Origin: Chryseobacterium gleum
GTDB lineage: Bacteria; Bacteroidota; Bacteroidia; Flavobacteriales_D; Crocinitomicaceae
Direction: 5' to 3'
NCBI GenBank assembly: GCA_945877005.1
Contig: CAMCQL010000005.1
Span: forward strand, 1-23,174
DNA: 23,174 nt
In this document: piece by piece, positions 7,542-15,942 of the stretch
How positions within the stretch are numbered: the first letter of the stretch is position 1
Layout of the letters: each line of letters begins with the position of its first letter
Translations under genes and position numbers: made by a program
Notes under the pieces: generated by a model
What the model was told of the DNA's origin: nothing
The model's input: only the letters and a program-made list of their open reading frames with translations
The model's database searches: none

Positions 7542-9656
7542 ATGTTGCGAATAGTTCTAATTACTTTAACTTTTATTTTTTCCTTTCAATTATTAGCAGG
7601 TAAAATTGAAAAAGCCTTTGCTTGCCTAGACCAACTTGATTATTTTCAAGCTAAAAAATTATTTGAAAAGGAATTAATTCATCTTGAATCACCAGCTTCT
7701 TATGGCTTGGCTATAATTTATTTCAAAAAAAACAATCCTTATCATAATTATGATTCAGCGTATCGTTATATTTTGATTTCTGAATCTAGTTATTCTAAAT
7801 TGACAGAAAAACAAATTGTTCATTTTTATGACGTTGGTTTAAGTATGGAGTCAATTAGTGAGTTGAAAAACTATATACTTAAGGGTCTTTTTGAACAGGT
7901 AAAATCTTCGGGGAAATTAGAAGCCTACAACCAATTTATTCATTTAAACCCATCAGTAGAGGAAAGAAATGTCGCAATATTAAAAAGAGATTCAATTATT
8001 TTTTACGATGCTATATCTAAAAACACAAGCTCATATTACGATTCAATTTTACAACATTATCCTTCAATAATATATAAAAATCAATTAGTTGAAAAACGTG
8101 AATTAGCTTTTTATACAGAAAATACAATTCAAGGTAATACCATAGATTTTGTAAATTTCGTAATTAATAATCCTTTCAGTCCACACGTAAATGATGCGCA
8201 AGACAGGATTTTTGATTTGGAAACGATGAACCATACAATTCCTGAGTACCTCTCTTTCGTTAAACGATTTCCTTCTTATCACAATGTTAAATTGGCATGG
8301 GAGAGGATCTATCAATCCTATATGGTTGAATATTCAGATGATCGAGTGAAGCAGTTCAAAAAAGAATATCCTGATTTCCCTTTCAAAGACTTGTTAAAGC
8401 GAGATATGGAGCTGGTTAAGTTGATGTTGTATCCATATAAAAAAGACTCTTTATTCGGATGGATGGATCATGAGGGGATTGTTAAATCGTATCCAAGGTA
8501 TCATTCATTAAACTTTTTCTCTGAAGGCCTTTCCCTTGCTCAGAAGAATGGTGCATATGGATACATAGACAAAATGGATAATATTGTTATTCCATTTCAA
8601 TACGACTTTGCATCTGATTTTTCAAATGGAAGAGCAATTGTCGAAGTTGGTGGAAAGTCAGGTCTTATAAATCGTTCAGGAAAGCTTATTCTACCTTTAG
8701 AATTTTCAGAAATTGTTCAAGTCTCAACGAATTTATTCGCCGCAACCAAAGATTCATTGTATGCCTTATATGATTTAATGGGTAAAAATATTGTAGCTGA
8801 AAGTTTTGACGATGTATTTCCTAATGAAAATGGGTATATAAAGTTTAAACAAAATGGTAAAACTGGATTTTTAAATTTAAGTGGGAACATTGTAATTCCA
8901 CCAAATTCATTAGAGCAGTTTTTTTATTCGGATAGTTTAATCGTTTTTAAGGATAGCATATTGTTCGGAATTAAAGATTTATCTAATAAAATTCTTATAA
9001 AACCCCAATATGAAATGATTTACCCACTTCTAAATGGAAGAGCAATTTTTTTACTAAGTCATAAATTCGGGTATCTAGATGAGAAAGGAAATAAAATCAT
9101 TAAAAACACATTTGATCCTATCCCTAATTATGGTCAACTTTGTAACTTCAAAGATGGTTTTGCTAAGGTAAAAATTAAAGGAAAGTTTGGAATCATTGAT
9201 TCTAAAGGAAAGTATTATGTCAATCCTGAGTATTTTGGTATGGGAGACATCGGTACTTTAATTTCATTTACTAAAGGGAAGCAATGGGGTTATTTTAAGT
9301 TGGAAGACAAATCACTAGCTGTGCAGCCAATTTTTGATTTTGCATATAGTTTTCATTCAGGACTTGCGATAGTAGATGTAAAAGGACTTCAAGGTGTAAT
9401 AAATGAAAAAGCAAAATGGATTATTCCTTCGGTACACAAAATTATTAAAGCCGTAAATGAAGAAACATTTATTTTTTCTGATGGGGAAAAGTTTGGATTA
9501 ATAAATTCAAAAGGAGATGTTATTTTGGAAATGGTTTATTCTCAGATTCGACCTTTAAACAAAGACCTATTGTTACTTAATTTGGAGGACGATGTTAAAT
9601 ATTTTCATTTAATTGATTCTAAAATCATCCAATTAGCTATTTCTAAAGATGAATAA
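7542..9656 (+). CDS. WG-repeat protein with TPR-like N-terminal region, exported
   Basis: The 704-residue protein starts with a Sec signal peptide (about 1-19, ending LLAG, hydrophobic, no lipobox cysteine). Residues about 25-290 look all-helical, with TPR-like spacing and repeated phrases such as FVNFVINNPFSPH and YLSFVKRFPSYH. From about residue 304 to 690 come some eight WG-type beta repeats of 40-50 residues, with core phrases LFGWMDHEGIV, YGYIDKMDNIVIP, KSGLINRSGKLILP, KTGFLNLSGNIVIP, FGYLDEKGNKII, KFGIIDSKGKY and KFGLINSKGDVIL. WG repeats probably form a beta-propeller-like or solenoid binding surface; they are common in Bacteroidota, but function is generally unknown. The stop overlaps the TonB-like gene by 8 bp, indicating translational coupling and a related envelope role. 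No enzymatic residues are recognisable. Confidence 0.85.
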   Translation: MLRIVLITLTFIFSFQLLAGKIEKAFACLDQLDYFQAKKLFEKELIHLESPASYGLAIIYFKKNNPYHNYDSAYRYILISESSYSKLTEKQIVHFYDVGLSMESISELKNYILKGLFEQVKSSGKLEAYNQFIHLNPSVEERNVAILKRDSIIFYDAISKNTSSYYDSILQHYPSIIYKNQLVEKRELAFYTENTIQGNTIDFVNFVINNPFSPHVNDAQDRIFDLETMNHTIPEYLSFVKRFPSYHNVKLAWERIYQSYMVEYSDDRVKQFKKEYPDFPFKDLLKRDMELVKLMLYPYKKDSLFGWMDHEGIVKSYPRYHSLNFFSEGLSLAQKNGAYGYIDKMDNIVIPFQYDFASDFSNGRAIVEVGGKSGLINRSGKLILPLEFSEIVQVSTNLFAATKDSLYALYDLMGKNIVAESFDDVFPNENGYIKFKQNGKTGFLNLSGNIVIPPNSLEQFFYSDSLIVFKDSILFGIKDLSNKILIKPQYEMIYPLLNGRAIFLLSHKFGYLDEKGNKIIKNTFDPIPNYGQLCNFKDGFAKVKIKGKFGIIDSKGKYYVNPEYFGMGDIGTLISFTKGKQWGYFKLEDKSLAVQPIFDFAYSFHSGLAIVDVKGLQGVINEKAKWIIPSVHKIIKAVNEETFIFSDGEKFGLINSKGDVILEMVYSQIRPLNKDLLLLNLEDDVKYFHLIDSKIIQLAISKDE

Positions 9657-10428
9657 ATTTTTTTATTTGATGGAGAAATATAGGTACGGTATTTTAGCTG
9701 TAGTTCTTCTCTATCTAGGAATTTTTGTTTATTTACAACTTACAACTTATCAAAAAACATATATTGTTGAGGTTTGGGATGAACGTGCTGAATTAAGGCC
9801 AGAAGAAATTGAAATTAAACCTGAAAATATTGAATTTGAAAAACCACCATCTGATGTTAAGAGTATCTCTAAAGATGTAAATGATAAACGTGAGAAATCT
9901 TTTGAAGAGTGGGATGAAAACAAGGTAGTTGTTAAACATTCACCTACCAAAGTCCAAAATTCAGTAAAAGAGTTGGAAAAGAAATTTTTCAGTGAAACAG
10001 GAGAAGCACAAAAAAGAGCCAAAATTATTGAAGAGACTCAAAAATTAAAAGATGAAAAAAAAGCTAATGATACTAAAAAAAACACTCCAGAAACTGAGGT
10101 AAAAGGAGGGTCAAAAAGCTTTGCTGGAAATGTTATGGTTGAATGGGAATTAACAGGACGTTCACCTCATCAAAATAATAATTGGAATGTAAGAAATCCA
10201 GGTTATACATGTGGACTTGGAGCAGATGGTGTAGTTCTTGTTAAAATCAAGGTTGCTTCTTCTGGTAATGTTATTTCTGTTACGTATGTTTCCAGTATGA
10301 GCAGCTCTGCAAATCCTTGTATGATAGAACAAGCCAAAAAATATGCTGCTATGTCGCGATTTATGTTTAGTGCAGATGCACCTCCTTTACAAGAAGGAAC
10401 AATTAAATATACGTTTGTTTCACAATAA
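9649..10428 (+). CDS. TonB-like envelope protein (energy-transducer TonB family C-terminal domain)
   Basis: The 259-residue protein has a short cytoplasmic start, one membrane segment (about 14-31), a long charged linker (about 40-155) and a C-terminal domain (about 160-259). That domain has the TonB fold pattern GVVLVKIKVASSGNVISV followed by a helix and a terminal strand. TonB proteins pass inner-membrane proton energy to outer-membrane receptors. The linker is rich in Lys and Glu instead of proline. Two cysteines, Cys188 (PGYTCGLG) and Cys224 (NPCMIEQA), resemble a pair seen in a Bacteroidota subfamily of TonB-like domains and could form a disulfide. ExbB and ExbD are not nearby, so true TonB activity is inference. 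The ATG overlaps the WG-repeat gene by 8 bp. Confidence 0.7.
   Translation: MNKFFYLMEKYRYGILAVVLLYLGIFVYLQLTTYQKTYIVEVWDERAELRPEEIEIKPENIEFEKPPSDVKSISKDVNDKREKSFEEWDENKVVVKHSPTKVQNSVKELEKKFFSETGEAQKRAKIIEETQKLKDEKKANDTKKNTPETEVKGGSKSFAGNVMVEWELTGRSPHQNNNWNVRNPGYTCGLGADGVVLVKIKVASSGNVISVTYVSSMSSSANPCMIEQAKKYAAMSRFMFSADAPPLQEGTIKYTFVSQ
10410..10417 (+). promoter_or_regulatory. Possible -7 element for menB inside the upstream gene
   Basis: TACGTTTG is an exact TAnnTTTG match ending 22 bases before the menB ATG, inside the end of the TonB-like gene. No -33 TTG is present at standard spacing. A match this short arises by chance about once per kilobase in AT-rich DNA, so this is tentative. Confidence 0.3.
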
Positions 10429-10439
10429 TTTAAAGAATA

Positions 10440-11261
10440 ATGAGTAAATATCCTTGGATTACAATTAAAGAATATTCAGATATAAAATTCGAATATTTAG
10501 ATGGTATTGCTAAAATCACCATAAATCGACCAAAAGTATACAATGCTTTTCGTCCTGAAACGAATATTGAAATGATCGATGCAATGAATATTGCACAAGA
10601 ACGTCAAGATGTCGGTGTTATTGTTTTAACTGGTACTGGAGATAAAGCGTTTTGCTCAGGAGGTGATCAAAATGTTAAGGGGATTGGTGGTTACATCGGG
10701 ACGGATGGAGTGCCAAGATTGAATGTATTAGATTTACATAAGTTAATTCGATCCATTCCTAAGCCTGTGATTGCAATGGTAAATGGATACGCGATAGGTG
10801 GAGGTCATGTTTTACATGTTGTGTGTGATTTAACTATTGCTTCTGACAATGCTAAATTTGGGCAGACAGGACCTAAAGTTGGTAGTTTTGATGCTGGTTT
10901 TGGATCAAGTTATTTAGCGCGTCATGTTGGTCAAAAGAAAGCGCGTGAAATTTGGTTTTTATGTGAACAGTATACTGCAAAAGAAGCAGAACAGATGGGT
11001 ATGGTTAATAAAGTAGTTCCTTTAGAAGATCTAGAAGATACGACGATTCATTGGTGCAGAACCATACTGAAAAGAAGTCCTATGGCAATTAGAATGATCA
11101 AGCGAGGATTGAATGCAGAGTTAGATGGTCAACGTGGTTTAATGGAATTCGCTGGTGATGCAACGTTAATGTATTACTTAATGGAAGAGGCACAAGAAGG
11201 TAAAAAAGCATTTTTAGAAAAGAGAGAACCAGATTTTCAACAGTTCCCGAAGTTTCCATAA
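10440..11261 (+). CDS. menB: 1,4-dihydroxy-2-naphthoyl-CoA synthase
   Basis: MenB closes the second ring of menaquinone by an intramolecular Claisen condensation of o-succinylbenzoyl-CoA. The 273-residue sequence is a crotonase-fold protein of usual length. Signatures are the oxyanion-hole segments FCSGGDQ and NGYAIGGGH, and GQTGPKVGSFDAGFGSSYLA, which holds the Ser and Asp of the active site. The glycine before PKVG is the residue that binds bicarbonate in the bicarbonate-dependent (E. coli-type) enzymes; I place it there from memory of the family. The C-terminal REPDFQQFPKFP is also typical. No other men gene is present, so the pathway is dispersed. It lies 11 bases after the TonB-like gene and may be cotranscribed with it or use a weak promoter inside it. 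A terminator follows. Confidence 0.96.
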   Translation: MSKYPWITIKEYSDIKFEYLDGIAKITINRPKVYNAFRPETNIEMIDAMNIAQERQDVGVIVLTGTGDKAFCSGGDQNVKGIGGYIGTDGVPRLNVLDLHKLIRSIPKPVIAMVNGYAIGGGHVLHVVCDLTIASDNAKFGQTGPKVGSFDAGFGSSYLARHVGQKKAREIWFLCEQYTAKEAEQMGMVNKVVPLEDLEDTTIHWCRTILKRSPMAIRMIKRGLNAELDGQRGLMEFAGDATLMYYLMEEAQEGKKAFLEKREPDFQQFPKFP

Positions 11262-11291
11262 TTACATAACCATCACATTATAAATTCAAAA

Positions 11292-11327
11292 AAAAAGCGT
11301 CATGATCTAGAGATTATGTCGCTTTTT
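11292..11327. terminator. Bidirectional terminator shared by menB and the SDR gene
   Basis: AAAAAGCG (11292-11299) pairs with CGCTTTTT (11320-11327), and inner segments CAT/ATG and ATCT/AGAT extend the stem with one mismatch and one wobble. T runs follow on both strands. The right arm is inside the last codons of the reverse-strand SDR gene, so the hairpin is partly coding. Confidence 0.75.
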
Positions 11328-12108
11328 GGTTTTTTATTATTCTCCAAAATAACCAAGGAAATAATCGTTTGATATACACAACTAATATTTCTTTATTTCC
11401 AATGTATACTTCTTTCTTTTGATTTTTTGTAGCAATTAGAATTTTATGTACACAATCTTCAACAGACATTCCGGTTGATTGATTATGATCCATAATGTTA
11501 TGAGTGGATCCTTGACCCGTTAAGGCGTGTTTTGAAATATCGGTGTTTATTTTTCCAGGGCAAATCAAAGTAATTGTAATGTTGTTTTTTAATTCTTCAA
11601 GTCGCAAACTTTCATAATAGCCATGCAATGCATGTTTTGATGCACTGTAAGAGGATCTTAAGAAAAAACCGAATTTCCCAGCAATACTTGATGTAATTAT
11701 CAATTGTCCATTTTTCTGTTTTCGTAATTGAGGAAGTAATGCTTTTGTTAGTGCGATGTTACCGAAATAGTTGATTTCCATAATTCTACGTTCAACTTCT
11801 AATGTAGTGTCATAAGCTTCAGACCGTTGACTAATTCCTCCATTATTAAATAGTATATCTATTGAACTAAATTGGTTTAATATAGTTGAGATTTTTTCAT
11901 CAAATGTTTCATGTTTTTCTAAATCAAGTGGTAATACTAAATTATTAGTTTTGTTTTGTAATTGAGAAGAAACAACATTTAATTCAGAAATGTTTCTACC
12001 AGATAAAATCAGGTTTGCTCCAAATTTACTTAATTGTAGTGCAAGTTCTTTCCCTATACCTGAGGAAGCTCCAACAATCCATATTGTTTTAGATGAAAAA
12101 TAATTCAC
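11314..12108 (-). CDS. Short-chain dehydrogenase/reductase (SDR) family protein
   Basis: This is a classical SDR of 264 residues. It shows the nucleotide motif GASSGIG (13-19), the NNGG motif (88-91), the catalytic serine in TSSIAG (140-141), and YSASK with Tyr154 and Lys158. The substrate cannot be deduced; relatives reduce ketones or oxidise alcohols on lipids, sugars or steroids, with NAD(P)H. The C-terminal tail is basic and contains an aromatic stretch (RLFPWLFWRII), which suggests membrane association. The only viable start is GTG at 12108, because an in-frame stop lies two codons before it. It begins 13 bases after the lptD stop, so the two are probably one transcript. Its 3' end forms half of a terminator hairpin. 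Confidence 0.88.
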   Translation of the reverse strand: MNYFSSKTIWIVGASSGIGKELALQLSKFGANLILSGRNISELNVVSSQLQNKTNNLVLPLDLEKHETFDEKISTILNQFSSIDILFNNGGISQRSEAYDTTLEVERRIMEINYFGNIALTKALLPQLRKQKNGQLIITSSIAGKFGFFLRSSYSASKHALHGYYESLRLEELKNNITITLICPGKINTDISKHALTGQGSTHNIMDHNQSTGMSVEDCVHKILIATKNQKKEVYIGNKEILVVYIKRLFPWLFWRIIKNQKAT

Positions 12109-12121
12109 GTTCGTTTAGGTG

Positions 12122-14692
12122 TTAAAATACGGATGGTGGTTTTCTAAACTCGAGTTTTGCATCCTGTAATAATTTGCCGTTTGCAACAAGTTGTAGTAAA
12201 AAACTTTTATTCGTTCCGATAGGTGTAGTGAAAAAAGAAAGGTTCCAACAATGTAAATTTCTTGTAATTGTTATACGTGCGTTTGTGACTGTTTTTGTGT
12301 CAAAATCATAATTTAAAGAGCTTGCTAATTTCCATTTTTTGGTAAGGTTTACATCTCCATCAATGTAAATTGTTTGAATGATTTCAAAGTCTTTTTCTTG
12401 GATTGAATTTTTATTTAGGTTTTTCGAGAACGATAACACGTGTGAAAAATTCATTTTCCAAGGTATTTCAAAGTCTATGAATTGTTCAGGATGTAATGCA
12501 TAATAACGCATTTCTGAGTTCCACGTTCCATCAAATATCTTTTTGTTTTCTTCGATTTTTCTTCGGAACTTTTCTGATGTAATTGTTAAAGTAGTGTTAA
12601 TGTTTGCATTTGTAATTCTACCTAATTGTTGTTGATTTTGAAGTGCAAATTTTCTCAATGATTTTTTAGTGATTGGATCCCAAGCGTATGGACTAAAATT
12701 GGAAGATGCCACAATGTTTATGTATTCAATCGGATTTATTCGAAGTGCAATACTTATATCTGATAATTGCATACTGTCTTTCTTAAAATCATAACTCCCA
12801 TTAAAACTTAATCCATCAATTAATCGGGTCTTTTTAAATCCAGTGATAGTATCTTTTGATGATTTTCGTTTTAATTCAAATGTGTTAGTGATGTTAAATT
12901 GCACCACACTATTTCCTTGTGATGATCCATCCAGATATAAACTACGCTCGTATGGAGAATAGAAAATAGTTTTATTCAAAGTGTCTTGGTAACTATCTGA
13001 AAGTTTAGTGGTTTTTGGACTAAAATTGTAAGAAATACTTGGAGTGATGATGTGACGTAATAGCGGCGATTTTTTCCCGATAAATTTATAGTAGGAATAA
13101 ATTTGTGTTGTCAATTGTGTTGAGGCACTGATCCTTTGAAAACTTCCATAAGCTTGATTTGTTGTTGTTGTCAGTTTTTTAAAAGATGTTATTTTATTTT
13201 CAGTTGGGTCAAAACTACTGATTGTTCTAAATTCTTTATTAATTTTTTGGAAGTTTATAGAATGCGCATAATTAAAAGAGGGTGTAAATGAAACAGTATT
13301 TTTGAATAATTTAAATGTTGTTGTTACAGTTGAATTTTGCGAAATACCATTCAGAAATTTGTTTTTAATTTCATTAAATTGTTTGTTTTTAAGAAGACTA
13401 TCTTCAAAAGTTACTTGATTTTTAGCTTCTAAATTATAATTCATGCTAATTTTTTCATACCATCTTTCTTCACCTATTTTTTTTGGATTGATTAATTTCA
13501 ATGGGTAGAACCTAGTAACATTAGTTGTAAATATTGGAGAAGTTAAATCCATCATTTTAGTTGATGTATTTTGATTGGTTGAAATCTTCAGCCCCATTAC
13601 TACAGGTTTATTTGGAAAGCTTCTTTGTAAGTTAATATCTGATTTAAAGGTGTTTGTGAAGAAATTGCTATTTAAAGGATCAAGTGTGTTTTTTGAGTTG
13701 TTATCTGATATAAAATTTACATTTGAATTGAAGTTCCAATAAGGATTTGCTTTTCCGTCTTTTTGATGTGACCAAGACAATGAATATTTATCTGTTGTCT
13801 TATTTTCAGGAAATCCAGAGTTGTTTTGTTGAAACATCAAATTGAATCTTCCATTAAATTTGTATTTAATCTTGTATTCTGTCAAGTTCGAAATGGAATA
13901 GCTACCACTTGAGAAAAAATTTGATAAAAATGTAGTGTGAATGCTATCGTTAATAGGGATGTAATACCCTAAATCTGAAACTCCAAAACCGAAGGTAGAT
14001 GTTGGTGCAATTTTAGGAAACAACAAACCATGTTTACTATTGTTTATTTTTTTTTTCTGTTGTGGGATCACTACGAAGGGTAATCCAATAAAAGTTGGTA
14101 TTTCTCTGAAATGAACTTTCATTCGTTTAGAAATTATTTTCTCATTTGGGATAAGGATTGCATGGTAAAGATGAAAATGAAAATGAGGTTGTTCTAATTC
14201 ACAAGTCGTAAATTTCCCGTCTTTAAAGTGAATTTGATCGTTTGATTGTCGTTTTGCAACACTCATCTGAAGGTAATTCTCTTCTTGTTTCACTTGAACT
14301 TCTTGAATGTACCCTTTTTTTGTTTTTAGATTGAATCGAATGCTACCTGCTTTTGTTTCTTCACCATCTTTAATCAAAATAGGAATGCCTTTTTTGATGC
14401 TGTCTTTTGTATATGAATAAGTAGCGAAAACCTCTTCGTTTTTTAAGTCAAAGGTTATGTAGTCGGCGGTTAGTTTCAATCCGTCATAATCAAGTTTTGC
14501 GTCACCGTACAAAAATATTTTTTTGTTTTTTACATCGTTGTAAATAGAATCTTTGGCAAAATAGGAAGCTTTACTTTTGAGTGAATTATCATTGGTATAA
14601 ACAGTGTCAACTTGTGCATGCATTGGCAAAAAACTAAAGTTTATTAACAATACAAAGAAGAAAAAATGATATGTCGCTCTATTTTGTGACAA
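12122..14692 (-). CDS. lptD: LPS assembly protein LptD-like outer-membrane protein
   Basis: LptD is the outer-membrane beta-barrel that, with LptE, inserts lipopolysaccharide into the outer leaflet. The 856-residue protein has a signal peptide (about 1-27, FFFFVLLINF then MHAQ). A periplasmic OstA/LptA-like beta-jellyroll follows at about 45-220, with KKIFLYGDAKLDYDGLKLTA and related strands. The remaining 600 residues alternate aromatic and polar residues as in an outer-membrane barrel, and the last residue is phenylalanine, the usual recognition signal of the BAM machinery. Sequence is divergent from the proteobacterial protein, and I do not see its conserved cysteine pairs; the visible cysteines (for example TTCELEQ) are few. 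The gene is divergent from the amidase with a 39-bp gap and is followed by an SDR gene. Confidence 0.87.
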   Translation of the reverse strand: MSQNRATYHFFFFVLLINFSFLPMHAQVDTVYTNDNSLKSKASYFAKDSIYNDVKNKKIFLYGDAKLDYDGLKLTADYITFDLKNEEVFATYSYTKDSIKKGIPILIKDGEETKAGSIRFNLKTKKGYIQEVQVKQEENYLQMSVAKRQSNDQIHFKDGKFTTCELEQPHFHFHLYHAILIPNEKIISKRMKVHFREIPTFIGLPFVVIPQQKKKINNSKHGLLFPKIAPTSTFGFGVSDLGYYIPINDSIHTTFLSNFFSSGSYSISNLTEYKIKYKFNGRFNLMFQQNNSGFPENKTTDKYSLSWSHQKDGKANPYWNFNSNVNFISDNNSKNTLDPLNSNFFTNTFKSDINLQRSFPNKPVVMGLKISTNQNTSTKMMDLTSPIFTTNVTRFYPLKLINPKKIGEERWYEKISMNYNLEAKNQVTFEDSLLKNKQFNEIKNKFLNGISQNSTVTTTFKLFKNTVSFTPSFNYAHSINFQKINKEFRTISSFDPTENKITSFKKLTTTTNQAYGSFQRISASTQLTTQIYSYYKFIGKKSPLLRHIITPSISYNFSPKTTKLSDSYQDTLNKTIFYSPYERSLYLDGSSQGNSVVQFNITNTFELKRKSSKDTITGFKKTRLIDGLSFNGSYDFKKDSMQLSDISIALRINPIEYINIVASSNFSPYAWDPITKKSLRKFALQNQQQLGRITNANINTTLTITSEKFRRKIEENKKIFDGTWNSEMRYYALHPEQFIDFEIPWKMNFSHVLSFSKNLNKNSIQEKDFEIIQTIYIDGDVNLTKKWKLASSLNYDFDTKTVTNARITITRNLHCWNLSFFTTPIGTNKSFLLQLVANGKLLQDAKLEFRKPPSVF

Positions 14693-14710
14693 TACAAATG
14701 ATTATTTTCG
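14684..14710 (+). promoter_or_regulatory. Possible promoter for the amidase operon
   Basis: TTG at 14684-14686 and TATTTTCG at 14703-14710 (one mismatch to TAnnTTTG) are 16 bases apart, slightly short. The -33 part would lie inside the first codons of lptD. This is the best candidate in the 39-bp gap but is tentative. Confidence 0.35.
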
Positions 14711-14731
14711 TGTTTTTTAAAGTGTAAAACT

Positions 14732-15937
14732 ATGCAAAGCTATAAAATTCGAGAGATAGGTCAATACAAATTACACCTTTCCCTTCATATTTTAGCAGTT
14801 TTTCTTTTTTTAACAGGGTCTTATTGGTCTCAAGGCAGTGGACTTACTTCTATAAAAACAGTTTGCATTGATGCTGGTCATGGAGGTAAAGATCCAGGTT
14901 GTCATGGTGCCTCAGCAAATGAAAAAGCAGTTTGTTTGAGTATGTCTTTAAAATTAGGTGCTAAAATAAAAGCAATTTACCCTTCTTTGAATGTGATTTA
15001 CACGAGAGATAAAGATGTTTTTGTAGAGTTGGATGAAAGAGCTAAAATCGCAAATAGAAATAAAGCAGATTTATTTATTTGTATTCATGCCAATGCAGGA
15101 GCTTCAAATGCTTATGGAACGGAGACTTATGTGTTAGGCTTGCATAAAACTGATGCGCAACAACAAATTGCAGATCGAGAAAACAGTACAATTTATTTAG
15201 AAAATGACAAGGGGTTTAAGTACAAAGATTTTGATTTAAGTCCAGATGCCATCATTGGACGTCAATTACAATTATCAGTTTTTTTAGATCATTCTATCAA
15301 TTTTGCTTCTAAGTTACAAACTGAATTTAAACGTCTAGGTAGATACGATCGAGGGGTGAAACAGGCTGGATTTGTTGTGTTGTTTAAAACCACAATGCCT
15401 TCAGTTTTGATTGAAACAGGTTTTCTGACCAATAAAAATGACGAGTCTTTTTTGAAAGAAGATGTAAATCAAGATAAAATGGCGCAAGCTATGTTTGAAG
15501 CTTTTCAAAAGTATAAAAAAGAACTTGAAGGTGTTGATAATATTAAGGGAGGTTATAAACAAGAAGAAAAAGAGAGTGTAACAAATGATCAGAAAAAAAA
15601 TGAGAATACAAAAGATACTCAATTAGAACAGAAATCTAGTACGAATTTAGAAGAAAAAAAAGTAGCTTTGCCTGTAATATTTACTGTTCAGTTAGAATCT
15701 TCAGATAAAAAGTTAGAATTAGATATTCGAAGATTTAGGGGTAAAGATGTTTATGAATTAATTGAGGGTAAGTTATATAAGTATTACACGGGGAAAATAG
15801 AAGGGGATTTTGAAGAAGCAAATAGACTCAAAAATTTAATGAGAAATAATGGATTTGATAACGCATTTGTAGTAGCTTTTGAAAATGGAGTTAAAATCTC
15901 ACTTGAAAAAGCAAAAAAAATCGCAAAAAAAATGTAA
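14732..15937 (+). CDS. N-acetylmuramoyl-L-alanine amidase (Amidase_3/AmiC-like) with SPOR-like tail
   Basis: The enzyme cleaves the amide bond between N-acetylmuramic acid and the stem peptide, a step in daughter-cell separation and wall turnover. The protein has 401 residues. A hydrophobic N-terminal segment (about 17-33) is a signal peptide or anchor. The catalytic domain (about 40-262) carries all four expected zinc and catalytic positions: His50 in DAGHGGKDPG, Glu64 in SANEKAV, His119 in CIHANAG, and Glu228 in LIETGFLTN. A Lys/Glu-rich linker (about 262-310) leads to a C-terminal region (about 312-401) with KYYTGKIEGDFEEA and GFDNAFVVAFENG. That pattern resembles a SPOR domain that binds denuded septal glycan. 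It is the first gene of a tight six-gene block, 5 bp before mlaD. Confidence 0.93.
   Translation: MQSYKIREIGQYKLHLSLHILAVFLFLTGSYWSQGSGLTSIKTVCIDAGHGGKDPGCHGASANEKAVCLSMSLKLGAKIKAIYPSLNVIYTRDKDVFVELDERAKIANRNKADLFICIHANAGASNAYGTETYVLGLHKTDAQQQIADRENSTIYLENDKGFKYKDFDLSPDAIIGRQLQLSVFLDHSINFASKLQTEFKRLGRYDRGVKQAGFVVLFKTTMPSVLIETGFLTNKNDESFLKEDVNQDKMAQAMFEAFQKYKKELEGVDNIKGGYKQEEKESVTNDQKKNENTKDTQLEQKSSTNLEEKKVALPVIFTVQLESSDKKLELDIRRFRGKDVYELIEGKLYKYYTGKIEGDFEEANRLKNLMRNNGFDNAFVVAFENGVKISLEKAKKIAKKM
14735..14764 (-). promoter_or_regulatory. lptD promoter embedded in the amidase coding start
   Basis: On the reverse strand, TTG (14764-14762), 19 bases, then TAGCTTTG (14742-14735) give an exact match in sequence and spacing to the Bacteroidota consensus. 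Initiation near 14728 would leave a leader of about 36 bases before the lptD ATG. The element lies entirely within the first eleven codons of the divergent amidase gene. Confidence 0.55.
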
Positions 15938-15942
15938 ACGTT

